From Syntrophosphaera sp035450685 (GTDB lineage: Bacteria; Cloacimonadota; Cloacimonadia; Cloacimonadales; Cloacimonadaceae): DNA of 64,000 nucleotides. The notes beneath the pieces are model-generated. The model saw only the letters and a program-made list of their open reading frames with translations, did no database searches and had not been told where the DNA came from. Of this stretch, positions 26,397 through 34,401 are shown one piece after another (positions within the stretch are counted from its first letter, which is position 1; each line of letters starts with the position of its first letter). A program made the translations under genes and the position numbers. The stretch is taken from contig DAOTNF010000007.1 of the NCBI GenBank assembly GCA_035450685.1, forward strand, positions 1 through 64,000. The letters are read 5' to 3'.

Positions 26397-27224
26397 TTAA
26401 CCAGATAGTCCGGAACAGCCGCGCCTGATCCTGTCCCTCAGTTCCCCGGCCGCCACCGCGGCAGCTTCGGCGAAGCGCTCGCCGCTTTCCCTAAAGATAA
26501 TCCCCCTGGAAGAGTTGATCAGGATATTGGGCTCTTCGGCGCTGTCCACGGCATTAGTCAGCACAGCCTCCAAATCACCGCCCTGGGCGCCAATTCCGGG
26601 GATCAGGAAGATTCTGCCCGGCAGCAGCCCGCGCATGCGGCGCAGATCGTCGGTCTGCGTGGCGCCAATCACCGCCCCAAGCTGTTGAGCGGGAAATCTG
26701 CCGATCCAGCCTGCCACCAATTCCGCCATCCCGCCCTCCAAAAAGAAATCCCTGGCACTGGGGTTTGAGGTCAGCGCAAGGGCGAAAGCAAAGTAACCTT
26801 CCCGCCTGAGCAGCGGTTGCAGCACATCCTCTCCCATCAGGGGATTGAGGGTGATGGCATCCACCCGCAGGCGGTCAAAAAAGCTCTGCGCGTATTGTTC
26901 CATGGTGCTGCCGATATCTCCGACCTTGCAGTCCAGGATCACCGGAATCTCTTCCGGGATGTAATCCACGGTTCGCTGCAGGGCTTCCATGCCGCGCAGG
27001 CCGTCACTCAGATAGAAGGCCAGATTGGGCTTGAAGGCGCAGGCGAACTCCGCCGTGGCGTCTATGATGCGGCGGTTGAATTCCCAAATGGGATTCGCCT
27101 CCCGCGCCAGACAGGCGGGAAGCTGGCGGATATCGGAATCAAGGCCAACGCAGAGCAGGCTGCGCGATGTCCGCCAGCGTTCCTGATACTTACATAAGAA
27201 CGATCTTGACCGAGTCCGCTCCAT
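26397..27224 (-). CDS. pyrF: Orotidine 5'-phosphate decarboxylase (type 2)
   Basis: 275 aa TIM-barrel enzyme making UMP from OMP. It carries LLCVGLDSD, the catalytic DxKxxD-type array in VILDCKVGDIGST, FKPNLAFY and the phosphate-binding INSSRGI near the end. I chose the ATG at 27224 since GAGG lies 6 nt upstream; it overlaps pyrR by 35 nt, so the two are coupled. A TTG 12 nt further upstream is less likely. Confidence 0.92.
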   Translation of the reverse strand: MERTRSRSFLCKYQERWRTSRSLLCVGLDSDIRQLPACLAREANPIWEFNRRIIDATAEFACAFKPNLAFYLSDGLRGMEALQRTVDYIPEEIPVILDCKVGDIGSTMEQYAQSFFDRLRVDAITLNPLMGEDVLQPLLRREGYFAFALALTSNPSARDFFLEGGMAELVAGWIGRFPAQQLGAVIGATQTDDLRRMRGLLPGRIFLIPGIGAQGGDLEAVLTNAVDSAEEPNILINSSRGIIFRESGERFAEAAAVAAGELRDRIRRGCSGLSG

Positions 27225-27726
27225 CTGTTTCCTCAAACTCCACCTTGATGATCTCTTCCTGCGAGGTAGGCACGTTTTTACCCACGTAGTCGGCTTTGAT
27301 GGGCAGTTCGCGGTGTCCCCGGTCGATCAGCACCGCCAGTTGGATCTGTTTGGGGCGCCCGAAGTCCATCAGGGCATCGATCGCGGCGCGCACGGTGCGT
27401 CCGGTGTAGAGCACGTCATCCACCAGCACAATCACCGCGTCCTCGATATCAAAGCCCAGCTCCGAGCCCTTGATCACAGGCTGGTAGGAGATTGTGGAAA
27501 GGTCGTCCCGGTAGAGGGTGATATCCAGGATACCCACCGGGATTTCCTGTCCCTCGATCAGGCGCAGATATTCGGAAAGCCGGTTGGCCAAAGGCACTCC
27601 GCGGGATCTGATACCCACCAGGCGGATCTTTTCCACGCCGCGGTTCTGCTCGATTATCTCATGCGCCATGCGGCGGATGCTGCGCTCAATCTGCGCCTTG
27701 TCCATGATAAAGCTTTTGATCTGCAT
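27190..27726 (-). CDS. pyrR: PyrR bifunctional pyrimidine regulator / uracil phosphoribosyltransferase
   Basis: 178 aa. The PRPP-binding loop is VIVLVDDVLYTGRTVRAAID, and RLVGIRSRGVPLA and LIDRGHRELPIKADYVGKN are PyrR signatures. In Gram-positives PyrR binds pyr mRNA leaders. No obvious pyr attenuator is visible here, and the gene sits only 20 nt after a carboxyltransferase gene. The start is the ATG at 27726 with AAAAGGAG 8 nt upstream rather than the in-frame ATG 24 nt earlier. Confidence 0.92.
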   Translation of the reverse strand: MQIKSFIMDKAQIERSIRRMAHEIIEQNRGVEKIRLVGIRSRGVPLANRLSEYLRLIEGQEIPVGILDITLYRDDLSTISYQPVIKGSELGFDIEDAVIVLVDDVLYTGRTVRAAIDALMDFGRPKQIQLAVLIDRGHRELPIKADYVGKNVPTSQEEIIKVEFEETDGADSVKIVLM

Positions 27727-27746
27727 CACTTGCTCCTTTTGCGGGA

Positions 27747-29735
27747 TCATTCCGGGGCGATTACGATCAGCACGTCGCCCTTGCCCACAGTCGCTCCGGC
27801 TGTGAAGGGTGTGGACGCGACCGTGCCAGCCACCGGGCTGGGGATGTTGTTATACATCTTCATCGCTTCCAAAACGAGGACTGTTTCGCCCACCTGCACC
27901 TTGTCCCCCACGTTCTTCTCATACTTCACAAACATGCCGGGCATGGGTGAATGGACGGGAGTTCCTTCAGCGGAAGAAGCCGCGGCGGGAGCCGCTTTGG
28001 GAGCGGGAGCCGGAGCCACGGGGGCAGGATTGGGAGCCGCCGGAGCGCTGGGCTGGACTGCCGGGGCAACCGGCGCTGACCTCACGATCCTGGGCGCGCC
28101 GCCTTTTTCAGAAACTTCCACGCGGTAGTATTCATCATCCACATACACATCGAACTCGCGCAAGCCTTCAGGTTTGGGCGGAGCTTCCTTGGCGGTTTTT
28201 TCCACCAACTGGCCTGCCTTGGCTTTGCGGCAAAGCTCTTCCTGGCGCTTCACCTCTTCCAGGGTGATGGCTTTCATCTCGTTGGGCATGGGTTCCTGGC
28301 CATATTTGATCTTGAGATACTTCTTGCCGGTAAGGTTATAGAGCGCCACGATCAGGGCGTCGTCCAGGTCTTTTGCCAGGCCTTCGGTTTCCTTTTTCAC
28401 CTGTTCCAAAGCCGGTTCGATCACGTCCCCGGGACGCACAGTGATCGGCTTCTCGCCACGCGGATAGCCCTTGAGCGCCTTTTTCTGCACCTCGGGGTCG
28501 ATGGGCAGGGTGGTCTTGCCATAGAGTCCGTAGCAAAGGTCTTTCACCTGCTCCGTGATGCGGGCATATTCTCCGTCCTTGGTGTCGAAGAGGGCGTTGT
28601 TGACGGACTGGATGCCCACGATCTGGCTGGTGGGCGTCACCAGCGGAATCTGCCCCAGTTCCTTGCGCACCTTGGGAATCTCTTTGAACACGTCTTCCAG
28701 CTTGTCCAAGGCGTCCATCTGGCGCAGTTGGTTCACCAGGTTGGAAAGCATTCCGCCCGGCGTCTGGTGGATGATCACGTCCGTGTCGATGATGCTGAAC
28801 TTGGTGTTGTCGGCAAACTGCAGATATTTGGGGATGTCTTTTTCCATCTCTTTGCCGATCTTGTTGAGCAGCCTGATGTCAAAGCCGGTGTCGCGGTTGG
28901 TGCCCAGCAGGGCGATCACAAAGGGTTCCACCGCCGGATGCGAGGTGCGGTAAGCGTATGGGCCAACGCAGGTGTCGATGATATCCACCCCCGCCTCGAC
29001 TGCCTTAAATAGCGACAGGTCGCCCATCCCGCTGGTGAAGTGCGTATGCAGGTGCACCGGCACCTTCACGTTTTCCTTGAGGGCTTTCACCAGGTCATAG
29101 GCATCATAGGGAGCCACCAGGCCTGCCATATCCTTGATGCAGACCGTGTCCGCGCCCATGTCTTCCAGTTGTTTGGCTTTTTTTACGTAGTAGTCGATGT
29201 TATAGATGTCTCCGCCCATGCGCTGTTCGGTGAGGCTGTAACAGATCGTTCCCTGAAAGTGTTTCTTGTTCTTTTTGATGATCTTCACCGCGGTCTGGAA
29301 GTTGCGGAAGTCGTTGAGTGCGTCGAAGACCCGGATGATGTCGATGCCGTTGTCGCAGGCGCGCTGTACGAAGGCTTCCACCACATCGTCGGCGTAGTTC
29401 TGGTAGCCCACCAGGTTCTGTCCGCGCAGGAGCATGGAGAAGGGGGTCTTTTTGATGTATTTTTTGAGGGTGCGGATGCGTTCCCAGGGGTCTTCGCCCA
29501 GATAGCGGTGCATGGTGTCGAAGGTGGCTCCGCCCCACACTTCCATGCTGTAAAAGCCCACCTGGTCCATCAGTTCCGCCACGTGGAGCATGTCTTCGGT
29601 GCGCCCGCGGGTGGCAAACAGCGATTGATGCCCGTCGCGGAACGACAGGTCTTGTATCTTTATCGGGTTGGCCGCCTTGGGGCGGTCAGTTTCATAGCGC
29701 ATTGCTGCTTTGGTCAAGATGCCATGTTTATCCAT
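27747..29735 (-). CDS. Pyruvate/oxaloacetate carboxyltransferase alpha (5S-type) fused to biotin carrier domain
   Basis: 662 aa. The HMGL-like carboxyltransferase domain is about 25-300 (QDLSFRDGHQSLFATRGRTE; metal ligands in HLHTHFTSG). A conserved OadA/PYC domain runs to about 500. An Ala/Pro-rich hinge (about 555-590) precedes the biotinyl domain with biotin-lysine K626 (VLEAMKM). It acts on pyruvate/oxaloacetate. With the 12S-type gene upstream it can form a transcarboxylase (methylmalonyl-CoA + pyruvate giving propionyl-CoA + oxaloacetate). Alternatively it is the alpha subunit of a sodium-pumping decarboxylase, but no membrane beta subunit is in the window. The start follows GGAGCAACC. 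Confidence 0.92.
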   Translation of the reverse strand: MDKHGILTKAAMRYETDRPKAANPIKIQDLSFRDGHQSLFATRGRTEDMLHVAELMDQVGFYSMEVWGGATFDTMHRYLGEDPWERIRTLKKYIKKTPFSMLLRGQNLVGYQNYADDVVEAFVQRACDNGIDIIRVFDALNDFRNFQTAVKIIKKNKKHFQGTICYSLTEQRMGGDIYNIDYYVKKAKQLEDMGADTVCIKDMAGLVAPYDAYDLVKALKENVKVPVHLHTHFTSGMGDLSLFKAVEAGVDIIDTCVGPYAYRTSHPAVEPFVIALLGTNRDTGFDIRLLNKIGKEMEKDIPKYLQFADNTKFSIIDTDVIIHQTPGGMLSNLVNQLRQMDALDKLEDVFKEIPKVRKELGQIPLVTPTSQIVGIQSVNNALFDTKDGEYARITEQVKDLCYGLYGKTTLPIDPEVQKKALKGYPRGEKPITVRPGDVIEPALEQVKKETEGLAKDLDDALIVALYNLTGKKYLKIKYGQEPMPNEMKAITLEEVKRQEELCRKAKAGQLVEKTAKEAPPKPEGLREFDVYVDDEYYRVEVSEKGGAPRIVRSAPVAPAVQPSAPAAPNPAPVAPAPAPKAAPAAASSAEGTPVHSPMPGMFVKYEKNVGDKVQVGETVLVLEAMKMYNNIPSPVAGTVASTPFTAGATVGKGDVLIVIAPE

Positions 29736-29747
29736 GGTTGCTCCTTT

Positions 29748-29936
29748 TTATCTGCTTCTTTTAATTACTCTGCGTTGGATCAGGTCACGATTCAGCATGG
29801 TCTGCTGCCTGCCATAGGCTTGCCAGACGCTGGGGGCGTTTTCCAGGGGCCGCTGGGGATAGACTGGGGCCGCTTCTGAATCCAGCAGCGCCAGCACACC
29901 CGCGATGGCGGCGAATTCTTTCTTTCTGTCTGTCAT
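29748..29936 (-). CDS. Small OadG/epsilon-like accessory protein of the carboxyltransferase (62 aa)
   Basis: MTDRKKEFAAIAGVLALLD, then a W-x-x-x-GR-type segment (SVWQAYGRQQTML), ending in basic residues. This matches the soluble tail of sodium-pump gamma subunits (IAAIAAA...W...GR) but without the membrane helix. By position between the 12S-type and 5S-type genes it probably aids complex assembly. The assignment rests on a short motif and on context. It is 12 nt from each neighbour. Confidence 0.6.
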   Translation of the reverse strand: MTDRKKEFAAIAGVLALLDSEAAPVYPQRPLENAPSVWQAYGRQQTMLNRDLIQRRVIKRSR

Positions 29937-29947
29937 CGCCGCGTGCC

Positions 29948-31501
29948 TCAGGCAGGGATGTTGCCGTGTTTCTTGGGCGGCAGGCTCTCGCTCTTGCTGG
30001 AGAGGATTTCCAGGGCGTCAATCAGCCTGGCGCGGGTTTCGGAGGGCAGGATCACCGCATCGATATAGCCGCGGGAGGCTGCCACGTAGGGATTGTTAAA
30101 CTCTTGCTCGTAGATTTCTATCATCTCGGCGCGTTTGGCGACCTTGTCCTCGGCCGCCTCGATCTCTTTGCGGAAGATAACGTTGGCGGCGCCCTGAGCG
30201 CCCATCACGGCGATCTCGGCGCTGGGCCAGGCAAAGACCATATCCGCTCCCAGATGCCTGCTGCTCATGGCGATATAGCTGCCGCCGTAGTCTTTGCGGG
30301 TCACCACCGTCAGCTTGGGCACCGTGGCTTCGGAATAGCACCACAGCAGCTTGGCGCCGTGGCGGATGATTCCGTTCCATTCCTGGTTGGTGCCGGGCAG
30401 ATAGCCGGGCACGTCCACGAAGGTCACCAGCGGAATGTTGAACGCATCGCAGAAGCGGATGAAGCGCGTGGCTTTGTCCGAAGCGTCGATATCCAGGCAG
30501 CCAGCCAGAACGGTCGGCTGGTTCGCCACCACTCCGACCACACGTCCATTGAGGCGGGCGAAGCCCACGATCAGGTTTTGGGCGTAGTATTTATGCGGTT
30601 CAAAGAAAAGGCCATCGTCAACCACGCTGCGGATCACGTCATACATCTCGTAGCTCATCCGGGGATTGTCCGGGATGATGGTGTCCAACTCGGGGCAGAG
30701 CCGGCGGGGATCGTCAGCGCACTCCAGGCGCGGCGCGTCTTCCATGTTGTTGGCGGGCAGGTAGCTGAGCAGTACCTTGATCTGCTGGATGGCGTCGGCA
30801 TCGTTCTCACAGGCAAAATGGGCGTTGCCGCTCCTGCTGTTGTGGGCCATGGCGCCCCCCAGGTCTTCCTGGGTGGTTTCCTCGCCTGTCACCGCGCGGA
30901 TCACATCCGGCCCGGTGATGAACATGAAGCTGGTGTTTTTCACCATAAAAACAAAGTCGGTCATGGCGGGCGAATATACCGCCCCGCCCGCGCAGGGGCC
31001 CATGATGGCGGTGATTTGGGGAATCACGCCGCTGGCGCGCGAATTGCGGAAAAAGATGTCGCCATAGCCACGCAGAGCGTCCACACCCTCCTGGATGCGC
31101 GCTCCGCCGCTGTCCTGAATGCCGATCAGGGGAACTCCGCTTCTGAGCGCCATGTCCATGACCTTGCAGATCTTGGCGGCGTGCATTTCGCCCAGAGAGC
31201 CGCCCCGGGAGGTGAAATCCTGGGAAAAGGCAAAGACCGGGCGCCCATCCACCAGGCCGTGGCCGGTGATCACGCCGTCAGACGGGATTTCTATCTTTTC
31301 CATGCCAAAGTTGTCGCAGCGGTGCTGCACGAACATATCCAGTTCGCGGAAGCTGCCGGGGTCAAAGAGCAGGTCCAGCCTTTCCCGGGCTGTCAGCTTG
31401 CCCCCCCGCTTTTGCTTGTCCACGGCTTTGGCGCCGCCCATTTCCTTGATTTTCTTTTCTTTATCCAGCAGTTTCTGGATCGCGTCCTTGGTTGAAAGCA
31501 T
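29948..31501 (-). CDS. Acyl-CoA carboxyltransferase beta (methylmalonyl-CoA 12S / MmdA type)
   Basis: 517 aa crotonase-fold carboxyltransferase. It carries RGGSLGEMHAAKICKVMD, the oxyanion segments SGGARIQEGV and GPCAGGAVYSPAMTDF, and C-terminal VDVPGYLPGTNQEWNGIIRH (split here for reading) and AEIAVMGAQGAANVIF. It transfers carboxylate between methylmalonyl-CoA (or propionyl-CoA) and biotin. It heads the five-gene minus-strand unit carboxyltransferase-pyrR-pyrF. The ribosome-binding site AAAGGGGA is 6 nt upstream. It belongs to propionate-forming metabolism. Confidence 0.92.
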   Translation of the reverse strand: MLSTKDAIQKLLDKEKKIKEMGGAKAVDKQKRGGKLTARERLDLLFDPGSFRELDMFVQHRCDNFGMEKIEIPSDGVITGHGLVDGRPVFAFSQDFTSRGGSLGEMHAAKICKVMDMALRSGVPLIGIQDSGGARIQEGVDALRGYGDIFFRNSRASGVIPQITAIMGPCAGGAVYSPAMTDFVFMVKNTSFMFITGPDVIRAVTGEETTQEDLGGAMAHNSRSGNAHFACENDADAIQQIKVLLSYLPANNMEDAPRLECADDPRRLCPELDTIIPDNPRMSYEMYDVIRSVVDDGLFFEPHKYYAQNLIVGFARLNGRVVGVVANQPTVLAGCLDIDASDKATRFIRFCDAFNIPLVTFVDVPGYLPGTNQEWNGIIRHGAKLLWCYSEATVPKLTVVTRKDYGGSYIAMSSRHLGADMVFAWPSAEIAVMGAQGAANVIFRKEIEAAEDKVAKRAEMIEIYEQEFNNPYVAASRGYIDAVILPSETRARLIDALEILSSKSESLPPKKHGNIPA

Positions 31502-31703
31502 TGTATCTTCCCCTTTGCAGGTTTATTGGCTGTGCCGATTGTGGAACACAAATAAAATACAATCGTTTCACCATTATTGCGCGATGCCAGATTTCGTCAA
31601 GAAAAAGCAGTTTGAATGGCGCGTATCCGCAACCTGCCCCTACTTTTGCAGTAAATTGGTATTAAGCTGTTTTGCCTGCATCGTCATGACTGCTTTCTTT
31701 TCG

Positions 31704-31773
31704 CGCATGGAGTTCAAGAGCTTTTCCAGGCTGAAAATTGCCACCAGACACGTTGGCTCTTGGACTCCATGCG
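31704..31773 (+). repeat. 18-bp inverted repeat in the leader region of the ABC-F gene
   Basis: CGCATGGAGTTCAAGAGC (31704-31721) pairs with GCTCTTGGACTCCATGCG (31756-31773) with one mismatch; the 34-nt loop includes a second small stem (TTTTC/GAAAA). The gene-free stretch is 31502-31992. It also holds a TTGACA at 31818-31823, a five-codon reading frame at 31879-31896, and the promoter region of the minus-strand carboxyltransferase operon. Confidence 0.6.
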
Positions 31774-31878
31774 GAAATTGATGGCAGCCCGTTACCGGCA
31801 AAACCCCCAGAAAGATATTGACAACAATAGCGTAAGCGGGATCATGTAACCAAACAATCATCAGAGGAGATTAGTCAG

Positions 31879-31896
31879 ATGCGCAAGCAGAGTTAA
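31879..31896 (+). CDS. Possible leader peptide (MRKQS) before the ABC-F gene
   Basis: ATG-CGC-AAG-CAG-AGT-TAA is preceded by GAGGAG at about 11 nt. Translated leaders that sense ribosome stalling are known before many antibiotic-resistance ABC-F genes. Here the case rests only on the ribosome-binding site, the short frame and the ~100-nt distance to the real start. Confidence 0.25.
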   Translation: MRKQS

Positions 31897-31992
31897 AAAC
31901 CAGTAGCAGCTCATGCCTTGAAAAACATCTGAACACCTCAATTCACGGGCTGTTACTGCGCTCATCCCCAGAAAACTGTAAAGGAGATTTGC

Positions 31993-33606
31993 ATGCAGTT
32001 CATACAGCTAAAAAACATCCACTATCGCTACCCAGACCAATATAAAAGCATCCTGAACGGGATAGACCTGGTCATCGCGGAGCAGGAAAAGATCGCCCTG
32101 ATCGGAAAAAACGGCTGCGGCAAGACCACCCTGATCCGGATCATCCTCGGCGATTTGCAAGCCAGCCAGGGCAGCATCAGCTATCCCGTGCACCAGCCCG
32201 TGATATCCTATCTGCCCCAGGATACGAAAGTTAGCGCCACCCTCGCGGTGGAGGACTTTCTGCTGGGCGTAGCTCCGGCAAAGTATGAGGTCATCTCCCG
32301 CCTGCGGCACCTGGAGCACAAGCAGGAACTGAGCGAGGCTGAGGGCTTGGCTCTGGCGACGCTGTGGCACGAATACCACAGCCTGGATCTGGCATCCTGG
32401 GAGGCAGACGTCAACTCCGTGATGCTGGAAGTGGATCTAATGGAGCTCAAACAGCGGCTCTGCGCCAGCCTTTCAGGGGGAGAATCCACCCGCCTGCAAC
32501 TCGCCGCCCTGCTGCTGGAAAAGCCCGACATCCTGATCCTCGACGAACCGACCAACCATCTCGACCTGGAGCAGATCAGGTGGCTGGAGGACTGGCTGAA
32601 CGCCTACGCGGGAGCGGTCTTGTATGTCTCGCACGACAAGAGTTTCATCGACAACACCGCCAGCAAGATAGCCGAACTGGCGGACGGCAAACTGGAAGTC
32701 CGCATGGGCAACTATGAGAGCTTCACCCGCGACCAGACCCAACTGAAAGAGCATCAGCTTGTCCAGTACAGGCAGCGGCAAATACTGCTCCGGAACCTGC
32801 GCGAGGCGGCGCAAAAACGGCGTTCCTGGGCCAGCAGCTTCCAGCCCGAAACCCGTTCCGAAGGCGGGGGCGCGGTGTATGAATCCATCTTCAACGCCGC
32901 CCGCACCCAGATGCAGCAGGCACGCAACGTGGAAAAACGCATCGCCATGCTCAATGAACGCTACGCGGTGGAACGCCCCAGTTTCGAGAAGCCCCGCAAG
33001 CTGGATTTCGGCCAGGTGCAGCAATCCCGCAAGGAACTGCTGAACATCTCCGGATTGTGCTTTTCCTATGGCGGGAGCCCGGTGTTCAGAGATTTCTACC
33101 TCAATCTGGGTTCCGGAGAAAGAATCTGGCTATCCGGCGCTAACGGAAGCGGCAAGACAACCCTGCTGAAGCTGATCGCGGGGGAACTCGCGCCGGACGC
33201 GGGCTCCATCTCCTTTGCCAACAGGATCAGGATTGGCTACTACCGGCAGGACCTCACGGAGCTTGACCCGCGTCTGATGGTGCGCGCCTACCTGCTGTCA
33301 AGCGGCAGAGAGGAAGGCCAGATCCGCACCCTGATGGGCTGCATCGGCCTGAAGGACGCCCTGATCGAAGAGCGGATCGGCAAGCTCTCCTGGGGGGAAA
33401 GGGCCAAACTCCAGCTCCTGATGCTGCTCATGGGGGAATACAACCTGCTGCTGCTGGACGAGCCGACCAACCACCTCGACCTCAAAAGCCGCGAAATGCT
33501 CGGAAAAGCTTTGCACGACTACAATGGCTCCCTGATCTTTGTTTCCCACGACCGGGCCTTCATCGGGCAGGTATCCACCCGGGAAGTGAATGTGGATTGC
33601 GGCTGA
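31993..33606 (+). CDS. ABC-F family ribosome-associated ATPase
   Basis: 537 aa with two ABC ATPase domains and no membrane helices. First domain: Walker A IGKNGCGKTT, signature LSGGESTR, Walker B ILILDEPTNHLDL. A charged ~80-residue linker (about 230-330) should reach toward the peptidyl-transferase centre. Second domain: SGANGSGKTT, an unusual signature LSWGERAK (W for G), and LLLLDEPTNHLDL. ABC-F proteins rescue or protect translating ribosomes. Whether this is a housekeeping factor or an antibiotic-protection factor cannot be told, and the long leader is suggestive of the latter. The ribosome-binding site AAGGAG is upstream. Confidence 0.92.
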   Translation: MQFIQLKNIHYRYPDQYKSILNGIDLVIAEQEKIALIGKNGCGKTTLIRIILGDLQASQGSISYPVHQPVISYLPQDTKVSATLAVEDFLLGVAPAKYEVISRLRHLEHKQELSEAEGLALATLWHEYHSLDLASWEADVNSVMLEVDLMELKQRLCASLSGGESTRLQLAALLLEKPDILILDEPTNHLDLEQIRWLEDWLNAYAGAVLYVSHDKSFIDNTASKIAELADGKLEVRMGNYESFTRDQTQLKEHQLVQYRQRQILLRNLREAAQKRRSWASSFQPETRSEGGGAVYESIFNAARTQMQQARNVEKRIAMLNERYAVERPSFEKPRKLDFGQVQQSRKELLNISGLCFSYGGSPVFRDFYLNLGSGERIWLSGANGSGKTTLLKLIAGELAPDAGSISFANRIRIGYYRQDLTELDPRLMVRAYLLSSGREEGQIRTLMGCIGLKDALIEERIGKLSWGERAKLQLLMLLMGEYNLLLLDEPTNHLDLKSREMLGKALHDYNGSLIFVSHDRAFIGQVSTREVNVDCG

Positions 33607-33629
33607 TACAGTGTAGCTTGTATTGTTAC

Positions 33630-34278
33630 AACTGGCTCCCCTCAAAAGCCTGGCTCCCGGGTCAGACGGTTCACGCAGATATACGCGGATAAAAGGCGCG
33701 GATTGCCGCAGATTGATGTAAGATAGGTTCAGGATTTGCCCTTATTTTGTTCTTTTAATTTGTGTTAATTTGTGTAATTTGTGGATGATTATTCTAAAAG
33801 ACTGGATCCCGGGTCGCTGCCCGGGATGACACAGTATATAGTCTGGTAGGGTTTGTTCTGGGGAACCTTTCCACCATTTCACCTTTCCACCTTTCCACCT
33901 ATCATAGCACCTATATATTATGAGGGGATGGCCCTCATTTGCATCACCCTCTCAAACCTGGGTCTTCCTGGGGTCATCCTTATAATTTATAAGGATGACC
34001 TAAGGATGATGGCACTAAACGCTGTAGCAGCAAAGGAGGGCGCTATGACGGATATTGCAGATTATTAATACTGTATTGACTGAATGTGAAGGATTATTAA
34101 TACCAATTTGCTTACATTAAAACAAATCCACTCACCTGATACTGTCCAGTTATAATATCCTGCCTTTAGGCCGCACCCAGCCTGGACTTGCGCGTCATCC
34201 CGGGCAGCAGGGGTCCCCTTTGGGGTAGCGTGACCCGGGATCCAGTCTTTTGAGAACTGTTTGAAATGGGAGCCAGTT
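33630..34278. repeat. Intergenic repeat island 4 (C, A, E, D, A) flanked by an 11-bp inverted repeat
   Basis: It lies between the converging ABC-F gene and the AT-rich cassette (gene-free 33607-34401). Long module C is at 33657-33792, module A at 33793-33845, E at 33863-33899 and D at 33899-34060 with a perfect 14-bp inverted repeat around one T (core GGTCATCCTTATAA/TTATAAGGATGACC). A reverse A copy is at 34191-34251. The ends AACTGGCTCCC (33630-33640) and GGGAGCCAGTT (34268-34278) are exact inverted repeats. Nothing is recognised in 34061-34190 or 34279-34401. Confidence 0.85.
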
Positions 34279-34401
34279 GAGATACTGCAAGCGATACTAT
34301 ATGAAAAGGTTCAATCTAAGAATCGTTGTTCTCTTAAAACTATGTCTTAGAATATGTGTTTCACTTTTTTCAGAATGTATTTAGATAGAGACACATATGG
34401 G

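Noticed and set aside
33853..34068. Small frame through module D with an ATG and a stop (MALICITLSNLGLPG...)
   Set aside because: Not annotated as a gene because the 47230-47374 copy has a stop in the core and no copy has a clear ribosome-binding site; reported as a finding about module D instead.
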